Shown here piece by piece: positions 1 to 7,898 of a stretch of 64,000 nucleotides of DNA. Origin of the DNA: Allobosea vaviloviae (GTDB lineage: Bacteria; Pseudomonadota; Alphaproteobacteria; Rhizobiales; Beijerinckiaceae); the NCBI RefSeq assembly GCF_001298265.1, contig NZ_LGSZ01000022.1, forward strand, positions 1 to 64,000, written 5' to 3'. Numbering within the stretch: position 1 is the first letter of the stretch; every line of letters starts with the position of its first letter. The position numbers and the translations under genes were made by a program. The notes below the pieces were generated by a model. That model worked only from the letters and a program-made list of their open reading frames with translations, did not search any database and had not been told where the DNA came from.

Positions 1-124
1 GAAACCCGGCCGGAGATTGATCGGAACCCCGGCCGGCTTCAAATCGGAATGGTGGCCGACATCAAATCGGAACGGTGGCCGGCTTCAAATCGGAATACCC
101 GGCCGGATTGAATCGGAATCCGCA
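1..124. mobile_element. Terminal repeats of an IS21-like insertion sequence (right end only)
   Basis: Five imperfect copies of a roughly 23-26 bp unit with the core GGCCGG-(A/C)TT-AATCGGAA lie head to tail from about 6 to 120, ending in TCGGAATCCGCA at 124. Multiple terminal repeats ending in CA are typical of IS21-family (istA/istB) elements. No transposase is in the window; the body would lie to the left. The junction at 124/125 falls inside a LysR-type helix-turn-helix coding sequence, which supports an insertion boundary. The family assignment rests on repeat architecture, not on a database match. Confidence 0.6.
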
Positions 125-309
125 ATCTGGCCGAGACGGCGGAACACGGTGGAATGGTTCAGGCCCAGCGCCGTCGCAGCTGCCGGCAGCGCCCGCCGGT
201 CGGCGATCGCCTTGATCAGGCGGAAATCGTCCCAGGCGAGGGCTTTGGTCGGCACCGTCTTCGTCGGCTGCATCTTAGTCGGCGTTTTCATGGCGGCACT
301 GTCAGACAT
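125..309 (-). pseudogene. LysR-family regulator, N-terminal fragment cut by the IS end
   Basis: The minus strand encodes a short basic leader followed by a LysR-type winged-helix start: WDDFRLIKAIADRRALPAAA, then LNHSTVFRRLGQI. The reading frame enters the IS-like terminal repeats right after the recognition helix, so the rest of the DNA-binding domain and the whole effector-binding domain are missing. A start at 309 is chosen; an in-frame start at 342 also exists. It lies 66 bp downstream of the doxX-like gene on the same strand. What remains (about 60 codons) is very unlikely to be a working regulator. Its former targets were probably the adjacent quinone-detoxification-like genes (inference). 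Confidence 0.7.
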
Positions 310-375
310 GGCTTCGCCGCCATCAAGGCCTGTGGACCTCAATGACGGCGAAGAGTCAGCCTGTGTCTCAACCGG

Positions 376-801
376 TCAGGCCGCGGCAGGCGTGCCGAGC
401 ACGGGCAGGCGCGCAGGCTTCAGCGCGAGTGCGCCATCGCCGATCATAGCGTGGGCCAGCGCCGTCAGCGCGAGGAAGGCCGGATATTCCCCCCCGCCAT
501 TGGGCGCATTGAAGACCCAGCCATTCGGGGCATGCACCATCAGGGCACCCAGCAGCACGGGCAGCAGCAGGATCGAGACGTAGCGGCCATAGAAGCCGGT
601 CAGGATGGCGAGCCCGCCGAGAAGCTCGGCGAGCATGATCGGCCAGGCGAGGAAGGATGGCAGGCCGACCTGGCCGAGGAAGCCGGCGAAGCCCGCCGGA
701 GTGAAGATCACGAGCTTGAGATAGGCATGGGCGATAAACATCAGGCCGAGCGCAACGCGCAAGGTCAGGGCGCCATAAGGGGCGAGGCGATTGTCGATCA
801 T
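376..801 (-). CDS. DoxX family membrane protein
   Basis: A 141-residue hydrophobic protein with about four membrane segments and the DoxX pattern: LRVALGLMFIAHAYLKL near the N-terminus, then PSFLAWPIMLAELLGGLAI and a glycine-rich loop before the last helix. DoxX proteins are inner-membrane proteins linked to redox or thiol and quinone stress; in Bacillus, MhqP and CatD are DoxX members encoded beside ring-cleaving dioxygenases. Here it is divergent from a VOC dioxygenase at 1006, the same pairing. The start at 801 was chosen because homologous sequence begins there; an upstream in-frame start at 981 would add 60 residues of non-membrane sequence. Substrate unknown. Confidence 0.8.
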   Translation of the reverse strand: MIDNRLAPYGALTLRVALGLMFIAHAYLKLVIFTPAGFAGFLGQVGLPSFLAWPIMLAELLGGLAILTGFYGRYVSILLLPVLLGALMVHAPNGWVFNAPNGGGEYPAFLALTALAHAMIGDGALALKPARLPVLGTPAAA

Positions 802-1005
802 GATGGCAGTCTCCAGAAACGGGACCGGGCTGGTCTCGCCACAAGAGATCGTCCTCGCCAATACGCAATGCAAATGGCGAGATGCCAATAACGAGATTGC
901 GTTGATGCAATGAGTTGCCTCTGGCGCTTTGGCGTGGCCGGACCGATCTTCCTGGCCAACGGGGCGACCGCCCTTTGTCATTGCAGCATCGGAAGGACCT
1001 CAGTC

Positions 1006-1938
1006 ATGCAGATCAACGGCATCCACCATGTCACGGCGATCGCCGGCCCGGCGCGCCGCAATCTCGACTTCTACGGCCGCGTGCTCGGCCTGCGCCTGGT
1101 CAAGAAGACCGTCAACTTCGACGATCCCGGCACCTATCATTTCTACTACGGCGATGCCGCCGGCGCGCCGGGCACGATCCTTACCTTCTTCCCCTGGGAG
1201 CATGCCGCTCCCGGCCGGCTCGGGGTCGGCGAGACGCAGGAGACCGTGTTTCGGATTCCTGCGGCCGCGATCGGCTACTGGACGCATCGGCTCGTCGAGA
1301 ACGGCGTGCCGCATGATGCCCCGGTGAAGCGCTTCGGCGAGACGGTGCTGTCGTTCCGTGATCGCGACGGGATGCGCCTTGCGCTCGTCGGCATCCCCGG
1401 CATCGAAGCTGAGCCCGCTTGGGCCGGCAGCGACGTGCCGGTCGAGCATGCGATCCGCGGATTCCACAGCGTCAGCCTTTTGCTTGACGATGCGGCTCCG
1501 ACCGGTGCGATCCTCAGCGATGTCTTCGGCTTTCGTGAGGTCGCTCGCGACGACACGCTCATCCGCTATCGCGCGGATGGCGCGCCGCTCGGCAACATCA
1601 TTGACCTGCGCGTGGCCGGCGGCTTCCTGCCGGCGCGACAGGGCGCGGGCTCGGTCCATCATGTCGCCTTCCGCGCCGCTGACGATGCGGCGCAGGAGGA
1701 GATGGTGCGCAAGCTCTCGGAGAACCACGGCATTCGCACCACCGAGCAGAGGGACCGGAACTACTTCCGCTCCGTCTACTTCCGCGAGCCCGGCCGCGTG
1801 CTCTTCGAGATCGCGACCGACGTTCCGGGCTTTGCCGTCGACGAGCCCTCCGAGAGCCTCGGCCAGGCGCTGAAGCTCCCGGCCGGACTGGAAAAGCAGC
1901 GTGACCGCATCGAGGCGCTGCTGCCTGAACTCGCCTGA
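1006..1938 (+). CDS. Ring-cleaving dioxygenase, VOC/glyoxalase superfamily (MhqO-like)
   Basis: A 310-residue protein with two vicinal-oxygen-chelate modules. It opens with INGIHHVTAIAGPA, and the likely Fe(II) ligands are His8, His219 (GSVHHVAF) and Glu268 (VLFEIATD). The family includes MhqO/MhqE, LinE and PcpA-like hydroquinone dioxygenases, which cleave dihydroxylated rings. The substrate here is not known; hydroquinones or catechols are the reasonable guess. The start at 1006 matches the conserved N-terminus; an in-frame start at 910 is less likely. The esterase at 2008 follows 69 bp later, as mhqO/mhqE and mhqD are associated in Bacillus. A paralogue lies at 60864. Confidence 0.88.
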   Translation: MQINGIHHVTAIAGPARRNLDFYGRVLGLRLVKKTVNFDDPGTYHFYYGDAAGAPGTILTFFPWEHAAPGRLGVGETQETVFRIPAAAIGYWTHRLVENGVPHDAPVKRFGETVLSFRDRDGMRLALVGIPGIEAEPAWAGSDVPVEHAIRGFHSVSLLLDDAAPTGAILSDVFGFREVARDDTLIRYRADGAPLGNIIDLRVAGGFLPARQGAGSVHHVAFRAADDAAQEEMVRKLSENHGIRTTEQRDRNYFRSVYFREPGRVLFEIATDVPGFAVDEPSESLGQALKLPAGLEKQRDRIEALLPELA

Positions 1939-2007
1939 CCGCGTCGCCGCTCTGCCTGCCTTCGGGCCGGGCAGGGCGGCACGACCCTCATTCGAAGGAG
2001 ATCAGCG

Positions 2008-2649
2008 ATGGACACCGTCGCAACCACCGACTTCCACCATATCTACGAGCCTGGCTTCGACGCCGCCCGCCCGCCGCTCCTGCTGTTGCACGGCACCGGC
2101 GGCGACGAGCGCGACCTGCTCGGCCTCGGCCAGACGGTCGCGCCGGGAGCCAGCCTGCTCTCGCCGCGCGGCCAGGTGCTGGAGGGCGCCATGCCGCGCT
2201 TCTTCCGGCGGCTGGCGGAGGGCGTGTTCGACGAGGACGACCTGCGCCGCCGAACGCATGACCTCGCGGATTTCGTCGAGCAGGCGCGTGAGCGCTATGG
2301 CATCGCCGCCCCGGTCGCGATCGGCTTCTCGAACGGCGCCAACATCGCCGCGAGCCTGCTGCTGCTGCGTCCGGAAGTCCTGGCCGGCGCGGCGCTGCTG
2401 CGGGCAATGTCGCCCTTCGCCGAGCCGCCGCAGGTCCTAAAGAAGCCGCCCCAGGCGGATCTGGTGGGCAAGCGCGTCCTGATGCTCTCGGGGGCGATCG
2501 ACCCGATCATCCCGGAGGAGAATGCGAAACGCCTTGCGCGCACGCTTTCGGCGGCCGGCGCCAGCGTCGATCACCGCGTGCTACCGGCCGGCCACGGCTT
2601 GTCGCAGGCCGATATCGGGCTGCTGAAGGGTTGGCTGCTCGATGCCTGA
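2008..2649 (+). CDS. Alpha/beta hydrolase, carboxylesterase/phospholipase type (MhqD-like)
   Basis: A 213-residue alpha/beta hydrolase. The strand-turn motif LLLHGTGGDERD is at about 25-36. The nucleophile elbow GFSNGAN places Ser108, Asp165 is in GAIDPIIP, and His196 is in LPAGHGLS, so the catalytic triad is complete. The length matches small carboxylesterases of the MhqD/YcnE-associated group. In Bacillus MhqD is induced by quinones together with ring-cleaving dioxygenases. Here it sits downstream of such a dioxygenase on the same strand with a purine-rich GAAGGAGA just before the start. The natural ester substrate is unknown; a role in processing ring-cleavage or quinone adducts is inference. 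Confidence 0.85.
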   Translation: MDTVATTDFHHIYEPGFDAARPPLLLLHGTGGDERDLLGLGQTVAPGASLLSPRGQVLEGAMPRFFRRLAEGVFDEDDLRRRTHDLADFVEQARERYGIAAPVAIGFSNGANIAASLLLLRPEVLAGAALLRAMSPFAEPPQVLKKPPQADLVGKRVLMLSGAIDPIIPEENAKRLARTLSAAGASVDHRVLPAGHGLSQADIGLLKGWLLDA

Positions 2650-2655
2650 CGAAAA

Positions 2656-2690
2656 CCGTTGCGGCGGCGCCCGATGGGCCGCCGCAACGG
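2656..2690 (-). terminator. Hairpin terminator between convergent genes
   Basis: A perfect 13-bp inverted repeat (CCGTTGCGGCGGC and its complement) with a 9-nt loop sits between the esterase (plus) and the small gene at 2695 (minus). Read on the minus strand the stem is followed by TTTT, so it should work as an intrinsic terminator in that direction; on the plus strand it lacks a T tract. Confidence 0.6.
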
Positions 2691-2694
2691 CGTC

Positions 2695-2925
2695 TTAGGT
2701 CGCAGCCGCTGCCGCCTTGCGCTTGGAGGCCTTGGGCGCGGCAGGCGCGGCGGGCGGCTCGGCCGCCTGCTTGGCGAGGCGCAAGGCCTTGAGGGCCTCG
2801 ATCTTCTTGCGGGCCGCGGCTTCGTCGGCCGCGATGCGTCCGCTTGATTTCTGCTTTTCGCGAGGCGCTTCCTGGACGCTGTTCACATCGTGCCAGGCGC
2901 GTGTTCCCCGGTTGTCCCCTGCCAT
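2695..2925 (-). CDS. Small lysine/alanine-rich hypothetical protein
   Basis: A 76-residue, highly charged protein with no membrane segment. The N-terminal half contains a conserved-looking stretch (NRGTRAWHDVNSVQ), the middle is a predicted helix with ARKKIEALKALRLAKQ, and the tail is rich in Ala, Pro and Lys. I do not recognise a family. Coding is supported by its position, by a terminator-like hairpin immediately after its stop, and by a preceding AAGGATTTCAGCT leader. Low-complexity basic tails of this sort are common in small nucleic-acid-associated proteins, but no function is assigned. Confidence 0.6.
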   Translation of the reverse strand: MAGDNRGTRAWHDVNSVQEAPREKQKSSGRIAADEAAARKKIEALKALRLAKQAAEPPAAPAAPKASKRKAAAAAT

Positions 2926-3033
2926 AGCTGAAATCCTTCCGTCACACGCTGCGAGTGCTCAGCTTACGCGCGAAATGGCGAAGATACGAGCCGCATCGCC
3001 GTCTCCGCATCGCGCCACGATCAGAAGCCCGAT

Positions 3034-3150
3034 TCAATCGACCAGCGGCACGATGACGGCGGCCGCGATCGCCAGCACCGCCAGTGCACGGACCAGGACG
3101 GCCCATTGACCCGAGACCCGAAATGCGACGGAACGCGACAGGGCACGCAT
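3034..3150 (-). CDS. Possible 38-residue single-span membrane protein
   Basis: The ORF encodes a basic N-terminus (MRALSRSVAFRVSG) followed by one hydrophobic stretch, VRALAVLAIAAAVIVPLV, ending in Asp. A good ribosome-binding site, GGGAG, lies 8 bases before the ATG at 3150. It could be read as part of a much longer in-frame ORF reaching 3654, but that extension runs antisense to the gene at 3361 and has poor coding character. No family is recognised. Confidence 0.4.
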   Translation of the reverse strand: MRALSRSVAFRVSGQWAVLVRALAVLAIAAAVIVPLVD

Positions 3151-3360
3151 AGAAACGACTCCCGACAACGCGACTTGATGAGGTTGGGCGCGGAACGCCG
3201 CTGGCGGCAAGCAGGGGTGACCGCCGGCCCTGTGGACAACCTCCGGCGGCGTTCGGACACGGAGGTTTCGCTCATGTAAGCAGCCCCGTCCTCTGCCAAA
3301 CCTTGACAGCACGCATCGCTGTGGTTGCAAATCCTCCTGCGGCGTGGCGCGAGGTTCCAG

Positions 3361-4161
3361 ATGGCGACCGGATATGGCGAGGTTTCCCGGCCGGCAGGCA
3401 GCTTCGGGCCGTTCGGTCCGTTCAGCCTCAATGCGTCTGCGCTGACCTCGACGCCGCTGCGCCTGACCTTCTCGTTTCTCTCCGACGGTCCGGCCGATGG
3501 CGAAGGCCGTCCCGGCCTCGACTATGTCGGCTTCTCCGGTTTGGCCGGATTTCAGGCGCGAAGCGCCATCGCACAGGCGCTCCAGGAATTCGCGGCGCTT
3601 GCAAAGATACAGATCGTCTATGCCGGCAACGACAACCCGAACGCGACGCTGCAATTCTCGCTGACGGATAACGGGCCGGCTTCGCTGGGGCTGACGACCT
3701 TCCGTCCGGGCCAGGCCGAGCTGCCGTTAAAATCCTATATCAGCTTCGATGACTCCATCGACGCGTCACAACCGGCCTGGCTGTCCGCCATCCGATACGA
3801 GATCGGGAAGGCCTTCGGACTGGCTGGCGACGGATCGGACAGCGCCAACCTTGCCTCGGCGCCGAGCCCTCACGATTTCGGTGATATGTCCGCCGTCTTC
3901 CAGCTGTCGAACGACCTGCTGCTGCTCTCGGCGCCGTCGCTGGAGGCAGCCATTGCCGATTCCGGCTTGTCGGCCCTGGCGTCTGCGGCGGGCTCGGATT
4001 TCCCTGCGCATGACGTGGCATTCCAGTTTGCCGATGTGGCAGCCGTCGGTGCAGCATTCGCCGATGGCGACGCCCTGGCGGCTGCGCTCGACCATGTCGA
4101 GGTGCCGCACGCTGCCGGAGGCGCGGTATCGTCGTTCCACGATGGCTACCACCTGGTCTGA
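3361..4161 (+). CDS. Serralysin/matrixin-like protein lacking the zinc-binding histidines
   Basis: A 266-residue protein resembling the catalytic domain of serralysin-type (M10) peptidases without their C-terminal calcium repeats. Recognisable steps are the helix FQARSAIAQALQEFAALAKI (about 64-83), the strand ATLQFSL, ISFDDSI, and then AIRYEIGKAFGLAGD at about 144-157. The latter aligns with the HExxHxxGxxH zinc motif of serralysins (HEIGHALGLEH). All three histidines are replaced (Tyr146, Lys150, Gly156), while the glutamate and the EIG-A-GL frame remain. The usual Met-turn SVMSY appears as GDMSAVF. It is therefore probably not a zinc protease. No signal peptide is seen. The start at 3361 has a GAGG site 7 bases upstream; 3325 is an alternative. 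Role unknown; a binding or inhibitor-like pseudoenzyme is possible. Confidence 0.7.
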   Translation: MATGYGEVSRPAGSFGPFGPFSLNASALTSTPLRLTFSFLSDGPADGEGRPGLDYVGFSGLAGFQARSAIAQALQEFAALAKIQIVYAGNDNPNATLQFSLTDNGPASLGLTTFRPGQAELPLKSYISFDDSIDASQPAWLSAIRYEIGKAFGLAGDGSDSANLASAPSPHDFGDMSAVFQLSNDLLLLSAPSLEAAIADSGLSALASAAGSDFPAHDVAFQFADVAAVGAAFADGDALAAALDHVEVPHAAGGAVSSFHDGYHLV

Positions 4162-4405
4162 CCGCTGGTCGCTTATCCCGATACGATGCTGGAGGTCAAA
4201 GGCTCGGCCGGCTGAAGCGAGGTAGACGATCGAAATCTGGCTGCTGGCAGATGCCGGGCTGGATATCGGGGCTTGCTGAAGCGGTTCCGGGCTTCCGGAA
4301 CACCATGCGGTCCAATGCACGAGCCCGGTCCCCGGTGCTCCGGCCGCAAGACAGAGCCCCGACCCATGTCTCCAGGGCTTCCAAGGCTTTGATTTTTGGG
4401 ATTGA

Positions 4406-4483
4406 TGGTCGGAGCGAGAGGATTCGAACCTCCGACCCCTTGTCCCCCAGACAAGTGCGCTAACCGGGCTGCGCTACGCTCCG
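4406..4483 (-). tRNA. tRNA-Pro (anticodon GGG)
   Basis: The minus strand gives a complete cloverleaf. The acceptor arm is CGGAGCG paired with CGCTCCG. The D arm is AGCGCAGCCCGGTTAGCGC. The anticodon stem CTTGT/ACAAG carries the loop CTGGGGG, placing GGG at 34-36. The T arm is GGAGGTTCGAATCCTCT. The discriminator base A is followed by an encoded CCA. GGG with the TGGGGG loop identifies proline. Confidence 0.95.
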
Positions 4484-4675
4484 ACGGCTCGGCTTATAGT
4501 GGCGGGGCGCGGCGGATGCAATCGGCTTCGGGCGTCTTAAATCACGTTGCCTGTGGGTGAGATTGGCTTGCTCCGATGCGGCACAGTCCGGCCCGGCGCG
4601 CATTAACCCTCGATTAAGTCTTCGATTGCGGCTCTCGGCCGATGCCAGCATGGTTTTCGGCGGGACGGGGAGGTC

Positions 4676-5512
4676 ATGCAGGCGGAGAAGACCATGTCAC
4701 TGGCGACAGTCACGCAGACCGGGGCACGACCCGTCATGCGCGCATCGGCGCATCCTTCGGGCTCGGTCGAGGGCTTTTTCCGCGAGATGGCGCCGGACTG
4801 GCACTCGCAATGGGCCTGGGACAACTACGAATCCACCATCCTTGGCCTGACGCAGCAGTTCGGCCTGCGCCGCGTCTGCGAGATCGGCGGTGGGCGTGAT
4901 CCGCTGTTCACCGCCGAGCAGGCGAAGCGCCGCAACATCGACCTCATCGTCAACGACATCGACGCGGGCGAGCTGGCGCTGACGCCGGCCGGTCTCAAGA
5001 CTGCGCGCTTCGATATCGCCGGTGATCTGTCCGAGCCCGATATCGCCCGTGGCGGCTATGATCTGATGGTCTCGCGCATGGTCTTCGAGCATGTCGGCGA
5101 CGTCGAACGGGCTTGGACCAACATCCATGCTCTGCTCGCGCCCGGCGGCGTGGCGCTCGCCTTCTTCCCGACGCTCTGGGCGCCGGTCTTCGCGCTCAAC
5201 CACCTTCTGCCGGAGAAGGCCTCGCGCGCCATCGTGCATGCGCTGTTCCCGCTGCGGCGCGACGGCGGTGGCGATCCGAAATTTCCCGCGCATTACGACT
5301 GGTGCCGCGGCAGCCGCGCGCAGCTGACGCCGATGCTCAACCGCGCCGGTTTCAGCGACGTGCATATCCAGCGCTTCTGGGGGCACGGCTATTTCGACCG
5401 CATGCCGGGCCTGAAGCAGGCCGACCATGCCTTCAACGCGCTCGCAGCCAAGATCGGCTGGGAGTTCGTGACGACCTATGCCTATGTCGTGGTGCGCAAG
5501 GATCGCGGCTGA
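4676..5512 (+). CDS. Class I SAM-dependent methyltransferase
   Basis: A 278-residue Rossmann-fold methyltransferase (Methyltransf_11/23 type). Motif I is VCEIGGGRDPLF at about 65-76, the acidic end of strand 2 is in IVNDID, and the post-motif region YDLMVSRMVFEHVGD is followed by LLAPGGVALAFFP. Such enzymes methylate small molecules or sugars; the acceptor is not predictable from sequence. The ATG at 4676 has GGGGAGG six bases upstream; an internal ATG at 4694 is an alternative. It begins the polysaccharide-related region and is convergent with the acyltransferase at 5546, so modification of a surface glycan or lipid is a reasonable inference, not a demonstration. Confidence 0.8.
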   Translation: MQAEKTMSLATVTQTGARPVMRASAHPSGSVEGFFREMAPDWHSQWAWDNYESTILGLTQQFGLRRVCEIGGGRDPLFTAEQAKRRNIDLIVNDIDAGELALTPAGLKTARFDIAGDLSEPDIARGGYDLMVSRMVFEHVGDVERAWTNIHALLAPGGVALAFFPTLWAPVFALNHLLPEKASRAIVHALFPLRRDGGGDPKFPAHYDWCRGSRAQLTPMLNRAGFSDVHIQRFWGHGYFDRMPGLKQADHAFNALAAKIGWEFVTTYAYVVVRKDRG

Positions 5513-5545
5513 GAGCGGGCAGCGAGTGTCCTGACGGGGGCTCGG

Positions 5546-6646
5546 TCAGGATAGCGTCGCCGCACGGTCTGCGACCCGCAGGCCGGGCTTCGTCGCATCC
5601 GTCGTTGCACGCTGCGCCCAGCGCAGCAGCGGCCGCTCGACGAAGCGGTAGGTCAGGATCGCCACGATCGTCGCAAGCAGCATTGCCGCCGCGACATAGG
5701 CCGTGAGCGGGAGTGCTCCCCCGACGAAATGGGTCCAGAGGTTGCGCATCGGGCGCAGCACGAAGGGATGGACCAGATAAAGGCTGTAGGAGGCGTTTCC
5801 GAGCACTGCCAGCCAGAGCATGCCCCGTGACGTCGCGCTTCTCGCAAGACCGGCGGCTGCGACGATCAGCAGCGCCGGAACGCCCCAGCGCAAGGCCTCG
5901 GGCAGGCCGGCCTCGATCTCGGGCCCGCCGAATTTGACCATCCCCAGGATCCCGACGCCAGCGACCATGACGGCGGCAGTGGGCGAAAGCCGGGCGCCTT
6001 TCAGATAGGCGGCGCCGAGCAGGCAGCCCATCAGGAACTCCAGGATGATCGACTGGCTCCAGAATGCGAGCTGCACCTGTTCGGGCCGGACGATCATGCC
6101 GAACAGGGCCAGCGCGCCGATGACAACGGCGAGCGCCGTCATGCCGCGTCGGAAGGGCAGGGTGAGCGCGCCTGCAAACAGGACGTAGAAGAACATCTCC
6201 ATGTTCAGCGTCCAGCCCAGCGCCATGACCGGCCGGATTTCGCCCGGCACCCGCAGGCTCGGAATGAAGGCATAGGATGCCAGCACATGGCGCCAGTCGT
6301 CGATCGGCACGTTCAGCAGGCGCGGCGCGATGGCGCCGCCGATCAGCAGGACCGTCGTCAGCAGCCAGTAGAGCGGCACGATCCGCGTCAGCCTGCGGGT
6401 CAGGAAGATGCGCCAGGCTCCACGCTGGCCGAAGAGTCCGGCCGAGGTATAGGTCATGATGAAGCCGGAGATCACAAAGAAGATGTCGACGCCGAAGCCC
6501 CAATAGATGAACGACAGGTCCGGGGCGGCGCGCCCGACGAGCGCCGCGATCGTCTCCGTCTCATGCAGGGCATGTCCGACGACCACCAGCAGGGCCGCGA
6601 CGGCGCGCAGCGCCTGGATGTTGGCGTTCTGGTTCGAGACGCTCAT
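5546..6646 (-). CDS. Acyltransferase 3 family (OafA/YrhL-type) membrane O-acyltransferase
   Basis: A 366-residue polytopic protein of the acyltransferase-3 family. The N-terminus has the hallmark IQALRAVAALLVVVGHALHE with the conserved Arg and His, followed by YWGFGVDIFFVISGFIM. About ten hydrophobic spans follow and the C-terminus has YRFVERPLLRW. Members acetylate or succinylate exported sugars in the inner membrane. It is the last gene of a minus-strand run with the polymerase at 6660 and the glycosyltransferase at 7895, only 13 bp from the former, so it probably decorates the same polysaccharide. The start at 6646 follows the upstream stop; 6676 would overlap it. Confidence 0.88.
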   Translation of the reverse strand: MSVSNQNANIQALRAVAALLVVVGHALHETETIAALVGRAAPDLSFIYWGFGVDIFFVISGFIMTYTSAGLFGQRGAWRIFLTRRLTRIVPLYWLLTTVLLIGGAIAPRLLNVPIDDWRHVLASYAFIPSLRVPGEIRPVMALGWTLNMEMFFYVLFAGALTLPFRRGMTALAVVIGALALFGMIVRPEQVQLAFWSQSIILEFLMGCLLGAAYLKGARLSPTAAVMVAGVGILGMVKFGGPEIEAGLPEALRWGVPALLIVAAAGLARSATSRGMLWLAVLGNASYSLYLVHPFVLRPMRNLWTHFVGGALPLTAYVAAAMLLATIVAILTYRFVERPLLRWAQRATTDATKPGLRVADRAATLS

Positions 6647-6659
6647 CGCTGTCCGCCGC

Positions 6660-7898
6660 CTATCGCGCCAGGCCATCGGCCCGCGGCAGTGCGGCCAGGC
6701 CCCAGACCAGTCCCAGCATCAGGTAGAAATGGCGCCAGTGGTCGGTGTCGATCTGGACACCCTGCAGGATGGTGACGAACAGGACCGACCAGAGCGCGAT
6801 GGCGTGATGTTGGGTCGGGCCTGGCCGGAAGACCAGGCGAAAGCCGATGTAGAAGGTCGCCATCGTCAGCGCGAGCCAGGCGAAGCCGCCGAGCCAGCCA
6901 TAGGAGGCGAAGGCGTTGACATAGACGTTGTGAGGATCCTGCTGATTGAAGATCCAGCGGAAGCGCAGCGGGCCGAAGCCGTTGGGCGCGTCCAGCAACA
7001 GCGGGATCGACCGCAACTGGCTGCCGAAGCGGCCGGTCACGCCCTGGTCGTAGCTCTGGTCGAGGGTGGCCCGTTCCTGGAAGACGGCCCTGATATCGTC
7101 GAACGAGAGCGCGATCGTCAGCGCCACGGCCGCGAGCATCAGCGTCGCCAGCGTCAGGGCCACGATCCGCGCACGCCGCGACGCATCGGGCGCGACCAGG
7201 AAGCACAGCGTCACCATGATCAGGACGGAGGCCGCAAGGTTGCCCCAGCCACCGCGCGAGAAGGTCAGGAACAGTGCCGCCAGCGGCACGCTGATCGAGA
7301 GCAGGCCGCGCAGCAGGCCGCATCGGCCGATCAGGATATGCTGGAGACCGAAGACGATCGGCAGGACCAGATAAGGACCGAGCACGTTCGGGTCCTTGAA
7401 GGTGCCCGAGGCGCGTCCATAGAGCGTGAAGCTGTCGCCGAGGCCTGCGACGTTGAAATAGCCGAGAATGCCGGCGATGCTCGCGCACCACACCGCGAAG
7501 AGATAGCCTTTCCGCAGCGTCTCCAGCCGGCGCAGCGAATCCTCGGCGATGATCGCCGCGAGGACGACCGCCGTGACCATCAGGTAGAGCGAAACCGCCA
7601 TGAAGCGGACGGCGTCCGGGTCGCTCATCCAGGGGATCAGCGAGAACAGGCCTCCGATATTGAAAGCCAGCAGCAGGAAGGCCAGCGGCAACAGCCTCTG
7701 CGAGAACCGGATGCCGGTGACCGCGAAAACGAGGACGACGAGAAGAAACGAGATCTCGTAGGGGGAGGGCTCGATCAGTGCGACCCAGCTCGAGGCGGTC
7801 AGGAGCCAGAGCGCGCCGCGCGTGATCGCGGCATAGGAGATCGCGAGGCCGCGGCGGCGGCCCGATCCTATCTCGGCATGGTCGGCGAGCGTGCTCAA
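6660..7898 (-). CDS. O-antigen ligase/polymerase family (Wzy_C) membrane protein
   Basis: A 412-residue protein with ten or more membrane segments and a large hydrophilic loop (about 240-310), the layout of Wzy polymerases and WaaL ligases. The Wzy_C signature region reads LFLTFSRGGWGNLAASVLI. It overlaps the priming glycosylphosphotransferase at 7895 by 4 bp and is followed by an acyltransferase, so polymerisation of lipid-linked repeat units for an exopolysaccharide is the likely job. WaaL and Wzy cannot be separated by sequence alone; the Wza- and Wzc-like genes nearby favour Wzy. Confidence 0.85.
   Translation of the reverse strand: MSTLADHAEIGSGRRRGLAISYAAITRGALWLLTASSWVALIEPSPYEISFLLVVLVFAVTGIRFSQRLLPLAFLLLAFNIGGLFSLIPWMSDPDAVRFMAVSLYLMVTAVVLAAIIAEDSLRRLETLRKGYLFAVWCASIAGILGYFNVAGLGDSFTLYGRASGTFKDPNVLGPYLVLPIVFGLQHILIGRCGLLRGLLSISVPLAALFLTFSRGGWGNLAASVLIMVTLCFLVAPDASRRARIVALTLATLMLAAVALTIALSFDDIRAVFQERATLDQSYDQGVTGRFGSQLRSIPLLLDAPNGFGPLRFRWIFNQQDPHNVYVNAFASYGWLGGFAWLALTMATFYIGFRLVFRPGPTQHHAIALWSVLFVTILQGVQIDTDHWRHFYLMLGLVWGLAALPRADGLAR

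Noticed and set aside
4162-4405. Small ORFs between the serralysin-like gene and tRNA-Pro
   Set aside because: Frames on both strands are short, lack ribosome-binding sites and show no conserved features.
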